Positions 8,192 to 18,592 of a DNA stretch of 64,000 nucleotides are shown here, piece by piece. Position 1 is the stretch's first letter. Each line of letters opens with the position of its first letter. Source of the stretch: an uncultured Collinsella sp. (lineage in GTDB: Bacteria > Actinomycetota > Coriobacteriia > Coriobacteriales > Coriobacteriaceae); NCBI GenBank assembly GCA_900542155.1, contig UQMD01000010.1, positions 1 through 64,000 on the forward strand, given 5' to 3'. The notes beneath the pieces were generated by a model. That model was not told where the DNA came from and ran no database searches. It worked only from the letters and a program-made list of their open reading frames with translations. The translations under genes were made by a program, and so were the position numbers.

Positions 8192-10557
8192 TATCGCTCG
8201 CCTCCTTCCATAACGGCTGCAATCTCTTCTTGGGTAAGCCCCAGTTCCTCGGCAGAAAGCTGCGACTGTGCGATCTCCAAGTACGCCGGGCAGTTGTGCA
8301 ACAGCTCCTCGTGCGTGCCGGTGCCCACCACGTGGCCGTCATCGAGCACGATGATCTGGTCGGCGTGCATGATGGTCGCGATGCGCTGGGCCACGACCAC
8401 GAGCGCAGCGTCAGTGACGTTTTTGGCAAGCTCCTCGCGCAGGCGCGCGTCGGTCTTGTAGTCGAGGGCGCTAAACGAATCATCGAACACTAGGACCTCG
8501 GGCTTTTTGGCCAGGGCGCGGGCGATGGCCAGACGCTGGCGCTGACCGCCCGAGACATTGGAGCCGCCCTGGCTGATGGGGGAGTCGTAACCGCCCTCGC
8601 GCTCGGCGATAAAGTCCTCGGCCTGGGCGATGCATGCGGCCTGGCGCATATCCTCGTCACTCACCATATCGCCGGCAAACTTGAGGTTGCTCTCGACGGT
8701 GCCCGAGAACAGACGACCCTGCTGCGGGATGTAACCGATGCGACGGCGCAGCTCGGAAAGGGTCATATCGCGCACGTCGATACCGTCGAGCGAAATGCTG
8801 CCGCCCGTCACGTCGTACAGGCGCGGAATCAGCTGCACGAGCGTGGACTTGCCCGAGCCCGTGGAGCCAATGATGCCGAGCATCTGGCCGGCGTGCGTGG
8901 TGAAGTTCACGCCGCTGATGACATCGGCGCGGGCATCGGGGTACTGGAAGCTCACGTCGCGGAAGGTGAGCTCACCGCGCGGCGCGCTTGCCGCGGGCAG
9001 CTTGGGCGAGACGGGGTCGTTGATGCTTGTGGGGCAGGTGATGACCTCTTCCACGCGCTCGGCTGCGACCTCGGCGCGAGGTAGGATGACCGAAACCATG
9101 GTGAGGATCATAAACGCCATGACGATCTGCATGGTGTAGGAGATAAACGCCATCATGTTGCCGACCTGCATCACGCCGTCGGACACGCCTTGTGCGCCAA
9201 ACCAGACGATAAGCACGGTGATGCAGTTCATGACGAGCATCATGAGCGGCATCATAAAGCTCATGGCGCGGTTGGTGTAGAGCTGCGTGGTCATCAGATC
9301 GAGCGATGCCTTGTCAAAACGCTCGAGCTCGTGCTCCTCGCGGTTAAACGAGCGGATGGGCATAAGGCCGTCGAGCAGCTCGCGCGCGGTAAGGTTCACG
9401 CGGTCCACAAAGCTCTGCATCTTTTTGAACTTGGGCATGGTGAGGCCCATGAGCACGCCGACGACGGCCGAGACCGCGATGATGGCCACGGCGATGGTCC
9501 ATTCCAGGCCGGTGTGGTTGGCCAGGACGCGCATGACCGCGACGATGCCCATGACGGGCGCCATGAGGCACATGCGGATGAACAGGGTCGCTGCCATCTG
9601 GATCTGCTGAATGTCGTTGGTGCAGCGGGTGATGAGCGAGGCTTGGCTAAACTTGCCCACCTCGGCCGGCGAAAAGTGCATGACCTTGTTGAAGGTCTCG
9701 CGGCGCAGGTCGCGGGCGATGGAGCAAGCAGTGCGCGAGGCCACGGCGCCGGTCAGGATGGTGGCGACAAGCGACACCAAGCACAGGCCAAACATCGTGG
9801 TCGCCATACGGCCCAGGTAGGAGTTCTGCACGTCGGCGGGGTCGATACCCTGTGCCTTGTACTCGTCCTGCACGTAGGTCACGGCGCGCTGCGTGACGAT
9901 GGAACCCGACATGGAGCCCATTTTGTCCGCCATCTCGTTGGCACCTTCGACGAGCTTGCTTTGGTCTACCAGACCGCCCTCGATGCCCAGACGTAGGCTC
10001 TTCACGGTGATCTTACCGCCGTCGGCATCAATCTGCTTTTGCATGTTCTGTGCCGCTGCGGCCTTCTGCTGCATTTCGGCGAGCTGCTCGGGCGTCATCG
10101 CTGCCATTTGCTCGGGCGTGGACATGGCCTGGGCGGCGCTGTTATCTTTCTCACTGGACGTGCCCATCATGTCGCCCATGGAGCTGGCATCGATGCCCTG
10201 GTTGAGCGAAAGGACGACGGTCTCGGGCAGGCTCATGATATCGGCGAGCTTGCTGCCGTCGGCGCGCTCATCCTCTGTTCCCTTGTACGTTCGAATGCCG
10301 TTCTTGTTCGCCTTGCTAAACACGGCCTCCACAGCCTTGGCATCCTTGGCGCTCATAAAGAGCTTGAGGTCATCGAGCGATTCGGCGCGAATGGTGTCGG
10401 GTACGGGCGAGGCGATGCCGCCTTGCTGCACGCCCACATCGACGATGTCACTCATATACGTAGGTAGCGCTAGGTCGGCATTGCAGCTGATTACGATAAG
10501 TACGATAGCTGTGAACAGTGCCAGAATATGCTTTTTAAAGAGCTTGAGAATCCTCAC
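8191..10557 (-). CDS. ABC exporter half-transporter with large extracytoplasmic insertion (first subunit)
   Basis: 788-residue fused permease-ATPase. Membrane segment 1 (about 10-28) is followed by an insertion of about 200 residues before segment 2. The insertion is rich in Met, Ala, Gln and Asp and includes a helical stretch with TPEQMAAMTPEQLAEMQQ, so it probably sits outside the membrane. The ATPase has Walker A GSTGSGKST, signature VSGGQRQRLA and Walker B VLVFDDSFSALD. The residue after the Walker B Asp is Asp instead of the catalytic Glu, the usual sign of the degenerate site in heterodimeric exporters. The start is GTG in GTGA, overlapping the MarR gene stop by four bases. Confidence 0.92.
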   Translation of the reverse strand: MRILKLFKKHILALFTAIVLIVISCNADLALPTYMSDIVDVGVQQGGIASPVPDTIRAESLDDLKLFMSAKDAKAVEAVFSKANKNGIRTYKGTEDERADGSKLADIMSLPETVVLSLNQGIDASSMGDMMGTSSEKDNSAAQAMSTPEQMAAMTPEQLAEMQQKAAAAQNMQKQIDADGGKITVKSLRLGIEGGLVDQSKLVEGANEMADKMGSMSGSIVTQRAVTYVQDEYKAQGIDPADVQNSYLGRMATTMFGLCLVSLVATILTGAVASRTACSIARDLRRETFNKVMHFSPAEVGKFSQASLITRCTNDIQQIQMAATLFIRMCLMAPVMGIVAVMRVLANHTGLEWTIAVAIIAVSAVVGVLMGLTMPKFKKMQSFVDRVNLTARELLDGLMPIRSFNREEHELERFDKASLDLMTTQLYTNRAMSFMMPLMMLVMNCITVLIVWFGAQGVSDGVMQVGNMMAFISYTMQIVMAFMILTMVSVILPRAEVAAERVEEVITCPTSINDPVSPKLPAASAPRGELTFRDVSFQYPDARADVISGVNFTTHAGQMLGIIGSTGSGKSTLVQLIPRLYDVTGGSISLDGIDVRDMTLSELRRRIGYIPQQGRLFSGTVESNLKFAGDMVSDEDMRQAACIAQAEDFIAEREGGYDSPISQGGSNVSGGQRQRLAIARALAKKPEVLVFDDSFSALDYKTDARLREELAKNVTDAALVVVAQRIATIMHADQIIVLDDGHVVGTGTHEELLHNCPAYLEIAQSQLSAEELGLTQEEIAAVMEGGER

Positions 10558-11003
10558 TCGGCATCTCTCCTTTCTTGATTGCGGTCGATAATTTCGTTGG
10601 CGCGTCTAAGAAGGCGCACCATCTCTTGGGTATCTGTTTCGCCGAGCTGCTCGAGGAAAGCCGCGGTGCGGTTCTCGAATTCCCGACGTTTGATTGCGAG
10701 ATCCTGGAATCCCTTGTCGGTCACCGTGACGTGTACGCGACGACGGTCGGTCTTTGAGTGCTCGCGCTCGACCCAGCCCTTGGCTTCGAGAGCGCGCAGG
10801 ATATTGGCGATGCGGGCACTCGAGACCCAGGCACGATCAGCGAGTTCGCTCGGTGTGAGCGAACCACCAGCGAGCATGAGGGCGCGCATGACGGCCATCT
10901 CGCCGCTCAGGGCCTGGTCGGCAAAGCGCGAAATGCGCTGATGCATGCTGCCAAACTCGGTAAAGAGCTGACGCCCAAGCTCATGGAAATCGGTATCTTC
11001 CAC
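10554..11003 (-). CDS. MarR-family transcriptional regulator
   Basis: 149-residue winged-helix regulator, first gene of a three-gene operon with the two ABC subunits. The DNA-binding part covers about residues 45-100: GGSLTPSELADRAWVSSARIANILRALEAKG, then the wing EREHSKTDRRRVHVTVTDKG, given here only as family landmarks. The start is GTG with AGGGG upstream, inside one arm of an inverted repeat that is a likely autoregulatory operator. Known relatives repress drug-efflux operons and release on ligand binding; the ligand here is unknown. Confidence 0.9.
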   Translation of the reverse strand: MEDTDFHELGRQLFTEFGSMHQRISRFADQALSGEMAVMRALMLAGGSLTPSELADRAWVSSARIANILRALEAKGWVEREHSKTDRRRVHVTVTDKGFQDLAIKRREFENRTAAFLEQLGETDTQEMVRLLRRANEIIDRNQERRDAE

Positions 11004-11040
11004 CGAAAACCCCTAACACTAGAAACTATTTTCGGTGAAA
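10998..11040. promoter_or_regulatory. Inverted repeat over the MarR gene start, candidate operator
   Basis: Arms TTCCACCGAAAA and TTTTCGGTGAAA (one mismatch) are separated by 19 bases and flank the start codon of the MarR gene. Two half-sites spanning a promoter are typical of autoregulated MarR operons. No binding data. Confidence 0.5.
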
Positions 11041-11116
11041 GATGATACCCACATACGCATGCCTCATGCGGTGAGCAATATAAAGAGCGCATAAAGACTT
11101 AAAATCATTCAATTGA

Positions 11117-11128
11117 TGAAGCGTTTCA
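11117..11128. promoter_or_regulatory. KdgR/IclR-like palindrome upstream of the SDR-permease pair
   Basis: TGAAGCGTTTCA is a 12-base near-palindrome resembling the TGAAAC/GTTTCA halves of KdgR-type operators. It lies about 125 bp before the dehydrogenase gene that precedes a KdgT-type permease gene. A short site, so chance occurrence is possible. Confidence 0.3.
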
Positions 11129-11253
11129 AAGAATTATCATGCACGCGGTTAGGCGAGGGGTTGTCACCACCATGACGACTGGGACTCATGTAACGCCACG
11201 TGCGATGCTCCAACTTCCCGCAAGGAGACACCTGAATCAAGGGGGTTGGAGTC

Positions 11254-12003
11254 ATGGCATTTGACTTCACGGGCAAAACCGCGATCGTTACCGGCGGCAC
11301 TCAGGGCATTGGCCTCGAGATTGCCAAGGGTATCGTTGCGGGCGGCGGACACGTCGCGCTCATCGCAAGGAACGCTGCCAAGGGCGAGGCCGCGGTGGCC
11401 GAGCTTGGAGAGGGCAACAAGTTCTACCAGCTCGATGTCGCCGATGCGTCCAAGGCGCGCGAGACCGTCGAGCAGATCTTCGCGGATCTGCCACAGACCA
11501 ACATTCTGATCAACTGCGCCGGTGTCATCAGCACCAAAAAGTTCGACGAGATCGACGACACCGAATGGCGCCGCACCATCGACATCAACCTCAACGGCAC
11601 CTTTACCATGATGAATGCCGTGTACCCGCACTTTAAGGCGGCCCACACCGGCACCATCGTCAACGTGAGCTCTGTGGCCGGCAAGATCGGCGGCGGCCTG
11701 CTCGGCACTGCTGCCTACGCAAGCTCCAAGGCCGGTGTCAACGGCCTAACCAAGGCGGTCGCCAAGGAAGGCGGTAAGTTCGGCATCCGCTGCAACGCCG
11801 TGTGCCCGTCGCTTACCCTTACCGACATGACCTCGATTCTCTCTGATGAGAACTCTCAGCGCATCATCAACGGAATTCCCTTGGGCCGCGCTGCCCAGGC
11901 TAGCGAGCCTGCACAGATGGTGCTGTTCTTTGCTTCCGACCTCGCCAGCTTCGTGAACGGCGAGATCGGCGACTGCGACGGCGGCATCGTCCTGGACGGG
12001 TAA
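11254..12003 (+). CDS. Short-chain dehydrogenase/reductase (SDR), sugar-acid type suspected
   Basis: 249-residue classical SDR. The NAD(P) Rossmann motif is TGGTQGIG at about 13-20, the NNAG-like motif appears as INCAG, and the catalytic set is Ser in NVSS plus YASSK. The end VNGEIGDCDGGIVLDG fits the family C-terminus. GGGGGTTGGAG precedes the ATG. The next gene encodes a KdgT-like 2-keto-3-deoxygluconate permease, so a role in uronate or keto-deoxy-sugar metabolism (KduD-like) is a reasonable guess from context only. The exact substrate cannot be named. Confidence 0.85.
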   Translation: MAFDFTGKTAIVTGGTQGIGLEIAKGIVAGGGHVALIARNAAKGEAAVAELGEGNKFYQLDVADASKARETVEQIFADLPQTNILINCAGVISTKKFDEIDDTEWRRTIDINLNGTFTMMNAVYPHFKAAHTGTIVNVSSVAGKIGGGLLGTAAYASSKAGVNGLTKAVAKEGGKFGIRCNAVCPSLTLTDMTSILSDENSQRIINGIPLGRAAQASEPAQMVLFFASDLASFVNGEIGDCDGGIVLDG

Positions 12004-12022
12004 TACCCCGCGACGATAATTC

Positions 12023-12060
12023 GGCGACGGCTCCTGCGACTCGGGACCGTCGCCTTCTTT
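12023..12060 (+). terminator. Hairpin between SDR and permease genes, possible partial terminator
   Basis: GGCGACGG/CCGTCGCC stem followed by TTCTTTCT. It lies inside a likely two-gene operon, so it may only dampen expression of the permease. Confidence 0.5.
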
Positions 12061-12071
12061 CTGACACAGGC

Positions 12072-12094
12072 GCGTGCGACCACGAGTCGCACGC
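12072..12094. promoter_or_regulatory. Perfect 9-bp inverted repeat just upstream of the permease RBS
   Basis: GCGTGCGAC and GTCGCACGC are separated by five bases and end seven bases before AAAGGAG. It could be an operator or an RNA hairpin affecting the permease gene. Confidence 0.4.
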
Positions 12095-12110
12095 ATCAAA
12101 GGAGATATAT

Positions 12111-13127
12111 ATGAGTGAATCGACTGCGGTGGAGGCGCCGGCAGTTAAAGAGCCGTTCTTTAAGATGTCCTCCATCCCGGGCGCCAATATCCTGGTGCCG
12201 CTTTTTTTGGGTTGCCTGCTCAACACGCTGTTCCCCGACCTGTTTAAAACGCTCGGCAGCTTTACGCTCGGTATGACCCAGCAGGGCGCCGGCCCGCTTG
12301 TGGGCGCTTTTTTGCTCATCGTCGGTACGACGATTTCGTTTAAGAGCGCTCCTGCTGCCGCTGCCCGCGGTGCCATTATCATTGCCGTCAAGCAGATCGT
12401 GGTTGTCGCCGTGTCGCTACTCATCCTTTATGTGTTCAACGACAACCTGTTTGGCATCTCGGCCATGGTGATGCTGGCCGCTTGCACGGGTGCCAACAAC
12501 GCTATGTACGCTGGACTGATGGGCACCATGGGCAACGAGGCCGAGCGTGGCGCCGTCGCCATCACCACGCTGGTTGTCGGCCCTCCGGTCACGATGATCG
12601 TGCTCGGCGCCGCCGGCCAGGCTCCGATCGGCTGGTCGCTCGTGGGCGCCATCCTGCCGATCGTCGTCGGCATTATTCTGGGTAACCTCTTCCCGAGCTT
12701 TAAGAAGATGATGGCACCGGCACTTTCCGCCATCATCGTGCTCGTCTTCTTTGCCATGGGCTCGACCATGACTTTTGGTCAGCTTATCAACGGCGGTCTT
12801 CCCGGCATTCTGCTCGGCGTGATCTGCTCGGTGGTCTTCGCTATCCCCGTTGTTGCGGTCGATAAGCTCACCGGTGGCACCGGTGTCGCAGGTGCGGCAA
12901 TCTCCAGCTGCGCCGGAGCCAATGTGGCAACGCCTGCCGCTATGGCAAGCGTCAACGAGGCCATGTACGGCGGTGCGGTGCTCGCGACGGCTACGGCTCA
13001 GGTTGCAGCCTGCGCTATCGTGACGGCCATTTTGACCCCGCTGGTCACCAGCTGGTGCTACAAGCATTTTCAGGGCCAGCAGAGCAACAGCAAGGCAGCG
13101 ACCGGCAGCGCCGCCTCAGCCGCTTAA
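12111..13127 (+). CDS. kdgT: 2-keto-3-deoxygluconate permease (KdgT family)
   Basis: 338-residue inner-membrane permease of the KdgT family, predicted to import 2-keto-3-deoxygluconate with protons, as in pectin and uronate breakdown. About ten hydrophobic segments are visible. Family stretches include IPGANILVPLFLGCLLNTLFP, where E. coli KdgT has a very similar opening, and the late SSCAGANVATPAAMA, matching the SSSAGAAVATP of KdgT. The C-terminal tail is Ser/Ala-rich and polar. AAAGGAG precedes the start. It is probably co-expressed with the upstream dehydrogenase; no kdgK or kdgA lies nearby. Confidence 0.85.
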   Translation: MSESTAVEAPAVKEPFFKMSSIPGANILVPLFLGCLLNTLFPDLFKTLGSFTLGMTQQGAGPLVGAFLLIVGTTISFKSAPAAAARGAIIIAVKQIVVVAVSLLILYVFNDNLFGISAMVMLAACTGANNAMYAGLMGTMGNEAERGAVAITTLVVGPPVTMIVLGAAGQAPIGWSLVGAILPIVVGIILGNLFPSFKKMMAPALSAIIVLVFFAMGSTMTFGQLINGGLPGILLGVICSVVFAIPVVAVDKLTGGTGVAGAAISSCAGANVATPAAMASVNEAMYGGAVLATATAQVAACAIVTAILTPLVTSWCYKHFQGQQSNSKAATGSAASAA

Positions 13128-13167
13128 TGCCAAGCGGCAATCAAAGCTAAAAAACTAGCCACGCCAC

Positions 13168-13203
13168 AGGGCGGCCGCGGGGAAAATCCCGTGGCCGCCC
13201 TTC
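13168..13203 (+). terminator. Intrinsic terminator after kdgT
   Basis: AGGGCGGCCGCGGG and CCCGTGGCCGCCCT pair with one wobble across a short A-rich loop, followed by TCAGTTTCT. Confidence 0.75.
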
Positions 13204-13595
13204 AGTTTCTGAAGGGTCTCTAGGACACTTTACCCTGCTAAAGCTGGCATAACAGCTAGAGTGAAGGACGTATAAAGGCAAGGGGAAATATCAAACAATT
13301 CGGTGAACGGTAGCTGATGACGCGTGCGTTTCCTGCGGATTTGTCAAAAAAGGACTAATGGTATAAAAAAAGGAACATATAACAGCCCTGATGAAGGGGG
13401 TGGCTATGTTATCCTTCACAGACGGGTGAAATCTTGGGTTTAGGGTTGCAAGACCAAGGTGAATAAACGTTTTTCCCTGCGCTAACGCGCGATGAAAGGC
13501 GAATGAAGCCGGTCATGCAGGTCGAATATTCAAGAATTCAATAAGCAGCGGTGTGAGAGCGCCGCATAATACGTAACTAGGAGCGTGGTTACACA
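13204..13595 (+). promoter_or_regulatory. Long upstream region of the pyruvate formate-lyase gene
   Basis: Nearly 400 bases without a credible gene. A possible promoter is TTGTCA (13341-13346) and TATAAA (13362-13367), with a rather short 15-base spacer. A bulged hairpin ATAACAGCC...GGCTATGTTAT follows at about 13378-13414, and a GCGGTG/GCGCCGC hairpin lies near 13550-13567. The length suggests a regulated leader, but no known riboswitch class was recognised. AGGAG lies 12 bases before the ATG at 13596. Confidence 0.4.
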
Positions 13596-15647
<2,052 letters not shown>

Positions 15648-15649
15648 CT

Positions 15650-15720
15650 ATTGTTAATGCTATACTAACAATAACGATTACTGATTGGCGCGCCGGTTTC
15701 GGCCGGCGCCTATCAATCGA
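15650..15720 (+). promoter_or_regulatory. Inter-cistron hairpins and extended -10-like site between the two PFL genes
   Basis: ATTGTTA/TAACAAT form an inverted repeat enclosing TGCTATACT (15658-15666), which fits an extended -10 promoter. A strong stem GGCGCGCCGG/CCGGCGCC follows at about 15687-15711 without a U-tract. This could stabilise or process the mRNA, or give the small radical-domain gene its own transcription. Inference from sequence only. Confidence 0.45.
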
Positions 15721-15732
15721 AGGAGACACATT

Positions 15733-15984
15733 ATGAAGGTTTCTGAAGTTTCCGAGACTCAGGCCGATAACCTGGTCCACATGCTCGACGCTTACGCCGA
15801 GAAGGGTGGCCACCACCTGAACATCAACGTCTTTAACCGTGAGACGCTGCTCGACGCTCAGGCTCACCCCGAGAAGTATCCGCAGCTGACCATCCGCGTT
15901 TCCGGCTACGCCGTGAACTTCCACACGCTCACCAAGGAGCAGCAGGACGAGGTCATTTCGCGTACCTTCCACAACAAGTTCTAA
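15733..15984 (+). CDS. Separate glycyl-radical domain of pyruvate formate-lyase (GrcA-like)
   Basis: 83-residue protein that is a free-standing version of the pyruvate formate-lyase C-terminus. It runs from GGHHLNINVFNRETLLDA to the end and contains RVSGYAV with the radical glycine at Gly58, then the usual LTKEQQDEVISRTF tail. GAAGGAG precedes the ATG by eight bases. In E. coli a similar small protein (GrcA/YfiD) repairs oxidised full-length PflB. Here the neighbouring core has no such domain, so this protein is probably an obligate subunit. The activase at 17459 would place the radical on Gly58. Core plus this protein gives 766 residues, near the length of normal PflB. Confidence 0.92.
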   Translation: MKVSEVSETQADNLVHMLDAYAEKGGHHLNINVFNRETLLDAQAHPEKYPQLTIRVSGYAVNFHTLTKEQQDEVISRTFHNKF

Positions 15985-16007
15985 AGGGGTTAAACTCCCG
16001 CAGGATC

Positions 16008-16138
16008 GCCGGGCCGCTTTGGGTTACTCTCCAAAACGTCCTCGGACATGCAAAGAGGCTCCGCTACGCGCTTCGCGCGGCGGGGCCTCTTTGCGTCCAG
16101 TGCGGAATGTTTTGGAAAGTAACCCAAAGCGGCCCGGC
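16008..16138. repeat. Long nested inverted repeat with conserved internal loop, copy 1
   Basis: The outer arms, about 30 bases each, pair with few mismatches. Then comes an unpaired internal loop with GTCCTCGGACATG on the left and TGCGGAAT on the right, then an inner CAAAGAGGC/GCCTCTTTG stem. The same loop sequences with different stems recur at 22747 and 28203. Located downstream of the glycyl-radical gene. Confidence 0.85.
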
Positions 16139-16304
16139 TGGGGTCCTGTGTAGTCACCCTTTAGGCGGAACTCTCCTGATGGACTGGACGCACGAGATAC
16201 TTTCTTGGCAGCTACCGTTTATCGCGTATAGCTACCGTTTGCGGAGTAAGTAACACTTCTTAATAAACCGTGTAGAATCTCAGATAAGCACGGAGTTTTC
16301 CAGG
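16139..16304. other. Intergenic sequence upstream of degV with a 20-bp spaced direct repeat
   Basis: AGCTACCGTTT occurs twice, 20 bases apart, at about 16210 and 16230. This spacing, two helical turns, would suit a protein binding on one face. No gene is seen. Confidence 0.3.
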
Positions 16305-16347
16305 GAGACGCTGTCCTTTGTTGTGTGCAAGGGACGGCGTCTCTTTG
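16305..16347 (+). terminator. Hairpin with T-rich tail upstream of degV (attenuator or terminator)
   Basis: GAGACGCTGTCC and GGGACGGCGTCTC pair with small mismatches, followed by TTTGG. It lies 80 bases before degV and far from the upstream gene, so attenuation of degV is possible. Confidence 0.5.
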
Positions 16348-16423
16348 GTGCTTAGAGGCCGTTCTGCAGCAGGATGGCGGACGTGCGCCACATATTAAAG
16401 AGTCAACGTCGAGATGGGTCGTG

Positions 16424-17284
16424 ATGATAATGGGCAAGTATGTGATCGTGGTCGAGTCCGGGTCGGACGTGACGCCAGAGCTCTGCGAGCGCTATGGCAT
16501 CGTGCGCGTGCCTATGCATGTCACGATTGGTGACGAGACCGTCGAGGACGGCTCGATCGATCCGCTCGAGATTTACTCACGTTGCAACGAGCTGGACGTC
16601 ATGCCCAAGACCAGCGGCTGCGCGCCGGCAGATTTTTCTCGCGTGTATGACCGCATTCATGCCGAGCAGCCCGACGCGACCATTTTGCATCTTGCATATT
16701 CCGAGGCCACGACCTGTTCGCATCAGTCCTCGAAGATTGCAGCGGAGGGGCGCGACTACGTGTTCTCCATGGACACGCGCCTTGTCTCGGTAGGACAGTC
16801 GCTCGTTGTCGTCGAGACTGCCAAATACATCGAGGCTCATCCCGATGCCACCGTTGACGAAATTTTCGCCTTCACCAATTCGGTGATAGACCGCGTGCTG
16901 TTGGGCTTTGTCCCAACCGATCTCGCCTTCCTTAAGGCCGGCGGTCGCTTGTCCAACGTCGCGTTCCTAGGCGCCCATCTGCTCAAGATTAAGCCCTGCA
17001 TCGAGGTGACGGGCGGTAAGTTCGTGGCGACCAAGAAGTTCCGCGGTTCTATGCTCAAGTGCGCCCGTGCCTTTATTGACCACATGGTTGCGAAGGGCGA
17101 GATCGACTACTCGCATATTGGCCTGGCGTATTCGGTGGGTCTTTCCGAGGAGTTGCGCAACGACATGGAAGTCTATGCGCGCGACCTGGGCTTTAAGGAC
17201 ATTACCTGGACTCAGGTTGGTGGCGTCATCTCGAGCCACTGCGGCCCGACCGCCTTCGGTGCGGTGCTCACGCTTAAGGCGTAA
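16424..17284 (+). CDS. DegV family fatty-acid-binding protein
   Basis: DegV (EDD domain) protein of about 286 residues. These cytoplasmic proteins bind fatty acids, and some deliver them to fatty acid kinase FakA as FakB subunits. Features are the opening VIVVESGSDVTPEL, the central TSGCAPADF with the lipid-contact Ser region, GGRLSNVAF, and a C-terminal HCGPTAFGAV with the conserved His. The start is uncertain: ATG at 16424 and 16430 are both in frame and neither has a strong Shine-Dalgarno. It stands between the split PFL genes and the activase gene. No fakA lies nearby, so the partner is unknown. Confidence 0.88.
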   Translation: MIMGKYVIVVESGSDVTPELCERYGIVRVPMHVTIGDETVEDGSIDPLEIYSRCNELDVMPKTSGCAPADFSRVYDRIHAEQPDATILHLAYSEATTCSHQSSKIAAEGRDYVFSMDTRLVSVGQSLVVVETAKYIEAHPDATVDEIFAFTNSVIDRVLLGFVPTDLAFLKAGGRLSNVAFLGAHLLKIKPCIEVTGGKFVATKKFRGSMLKCARAFIDHMVAKGEIDYSHIGLAYSVGLSEELRNDMEVYARDLGFKDITWTQVGGVISSHCGPTAFGAVLTLKA

Positions 17285-17362
17285 AGGCCTCAGGCGAGCG
17301 TTCTTCAGGCTGACATCTCGACGTAGACCCCAGCCATGGTGATGGGGGATAGATTAAAACGT

Positions 17363-17411
17363 GCCATTCTAGCCCGAGACGTTTAAACGCAAGCGCATGG
17401 GCTAGAATGGC
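17363..17411. promoter_or_regulatory. Perfect 13-bp inverted repeat between degV and pflA
   Basis: GCCATTCTAGCCC and GGGCTAGAATGGC are separated by 23 bases and end 48 bases before the activase start. It could be an operator or, with the following TTTTAATT, the degV terminator. Confidence 0.5.
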
Positions 17412-17458
17412 TCTGGCATTTTAATTGGTTGCATCCAAGGAGAGGCAAGGTAGCGGGA

Positions 17459-18277
17459 ATGGCTGAGATGACGCTTGAGGGTGTGGACGCTCGTCCTGAG
17501 GATTCCGCATTTGCCCTAGGCCGCGTGCATTCGATTGAGACGATGGGAACGGTCGATGGTCCCGGCATCCGCTTTGTGGTGTTTGTTCAGGGCTGTCCCA
17601 TGCGCTGCGCGTATTGCCACAATCCCGATACCTGGTCGGTCAACGGCGGCACGATGGTGACCGTCGAGCACCTCATGGATGAGTTCCAGAGTAACCACGA
17701 GTTCTATCGCAGCGGCGGAATTACGGTGTCCGGCGGCGAGCCGCTCCTACAGCCTGAGTTTTTGGCCGACCTGTTCCGTGCAATGCACAACAACCCCGAT
17801 GGCCGCGTGCATACCTGCTTGGACAGCTGCGGCTATGCGTTCGATCCCAACCACCCCGAGAAGTTCGATGCCGTTCTCAACGAGACCGACATGGTGCTGC
17901 TCGACATCAAGCATGCCGATCCGGCTGAGCATAAAAAGCTGACCGGTTGCGATCCCGCACGCATCTTGGCGTTTGGCGATGAGCTTGCACGTCGCAAGAT
18001 CAAGGTCGTTATCCGCCACGTGGTGGTGCCCGGCATTACCGACACGGTGGAGGAGTGCGAGGCGCTCGGTCGTCTGATCGCTCCATGGCACAACGTGGTG
18101 GGCCTGGAAATGCTGCCGTATCACACCATGGGTGTCGCCAAGTACGAGCAACTGGGCATTCCCTATAAGCTTGAGGGCGTGCCCCAGATGGATACCGCGC
18201 GCATGCCCGAGCTGCGCAACGCCGTCATGACGGGCATGAAAAAGCGCCGCGCCGAACTCAAAAACGCCATCGGCTAG
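17459..18277 (+). CDS. pflA: Pyruvate formate-lyase activating enzyme (radical SAM)
   Basis: 272-residue radical SAM activase that uses S-adenosylmethionine and a [4Fe-4S] cluster to make the glycyl radical on pyruvate formate-lyase. The cluster cysteines are Cys46, Cys50 and Cys53 in GCPMRCAYCHNPDTW. Other motifs are ETMGTVDGPGIRFVVF before the cluster, the SAM-contact GGITVSGGEPLLQ and the later LPYHTMGVAKYEQLG. It has about 25 more N-terminal residues than E. coli PflA. The ATG at 17459 is the first after AAGG, and AAGGAG lies further upstream. Its substrate in this genome is most likely the separate 83-residue glycyl-radical protein. Confidence 0.95.
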   Translation: MAEMTLEGVDARPEDSAFALGRVHSIETMGTVDGPGIRFVVFVQGCPMRCAYCHNPDTWSVNGGTMVTVEHLMDEFQSNHEFYRSGGITVSGGEPLLQPEFLADLFRAMHNNPDGRVHTCLDSCGYAFDPNHPEKFDAVLNETDMVLLDIKHADPAEHKKLTGCDPARILAFGDELARRKIKVVIRHVVVPGITDTVEECEALGRLIAPWHNVVGLEMLPYHTMGVAKYEQLGIPYKLEGVPQMDTARMPELRNAVMTGMKKRRAELKNAIG

Positions 18278-18296
18278 CGAGCCATTTTCGCCCCCA

Positions 18297-18334
18297 AGGG
18301 CACTCATTGGGGACAGACTTAAATGAGTGCCCCC
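18297..18334 (+). repeat. GGGACA-loop hairpin, copy G
   Basis: Stem GGGCACTCATT/AATGAGTGCCC with loop GGGGACAGACTTA. It has the same kind of loop as the copies near 5856, 35476 and 43820 but an unrelated stem. It lies 20 bases past pflA. Confidence 0.75.
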
Positions 18335-18367
18335 GGGCACCAAGTTGATTGCCAAAGAGCCCCGTCA

Positions 18368-18434
18368 AGTTGCGGTGGAATAGTTCTTGTTTTTCGGCTT
18401 ATGCCGCCCAAACAGGAACTATTTCACCGCAACT
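18368..18434. repeat. AGTTGCGGTG palindromic repeat, copy 1
   Basis: The arms of about 25 bases begin AGTTGCGGTGGAATAGTTC and pair with two mismatches across about 16 bases. The same arm core occurs at 36246, 37478 and 44873. Confidence 0.8.
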
Positions 18435-18592
18435 GCGTTTTGGACAGAGATGCGCAACAGAATCGTGCCATTTGGATAAATACGCTTGTGGTTTCTTTAA
18501 AGACACCTTAAACGCCGCTGAATATCTTTGGAAAGAAATGCCTGCTCGGTATTATGCTGCTCGTATATAAACGGTAGCAGTCAGGAGACCAC

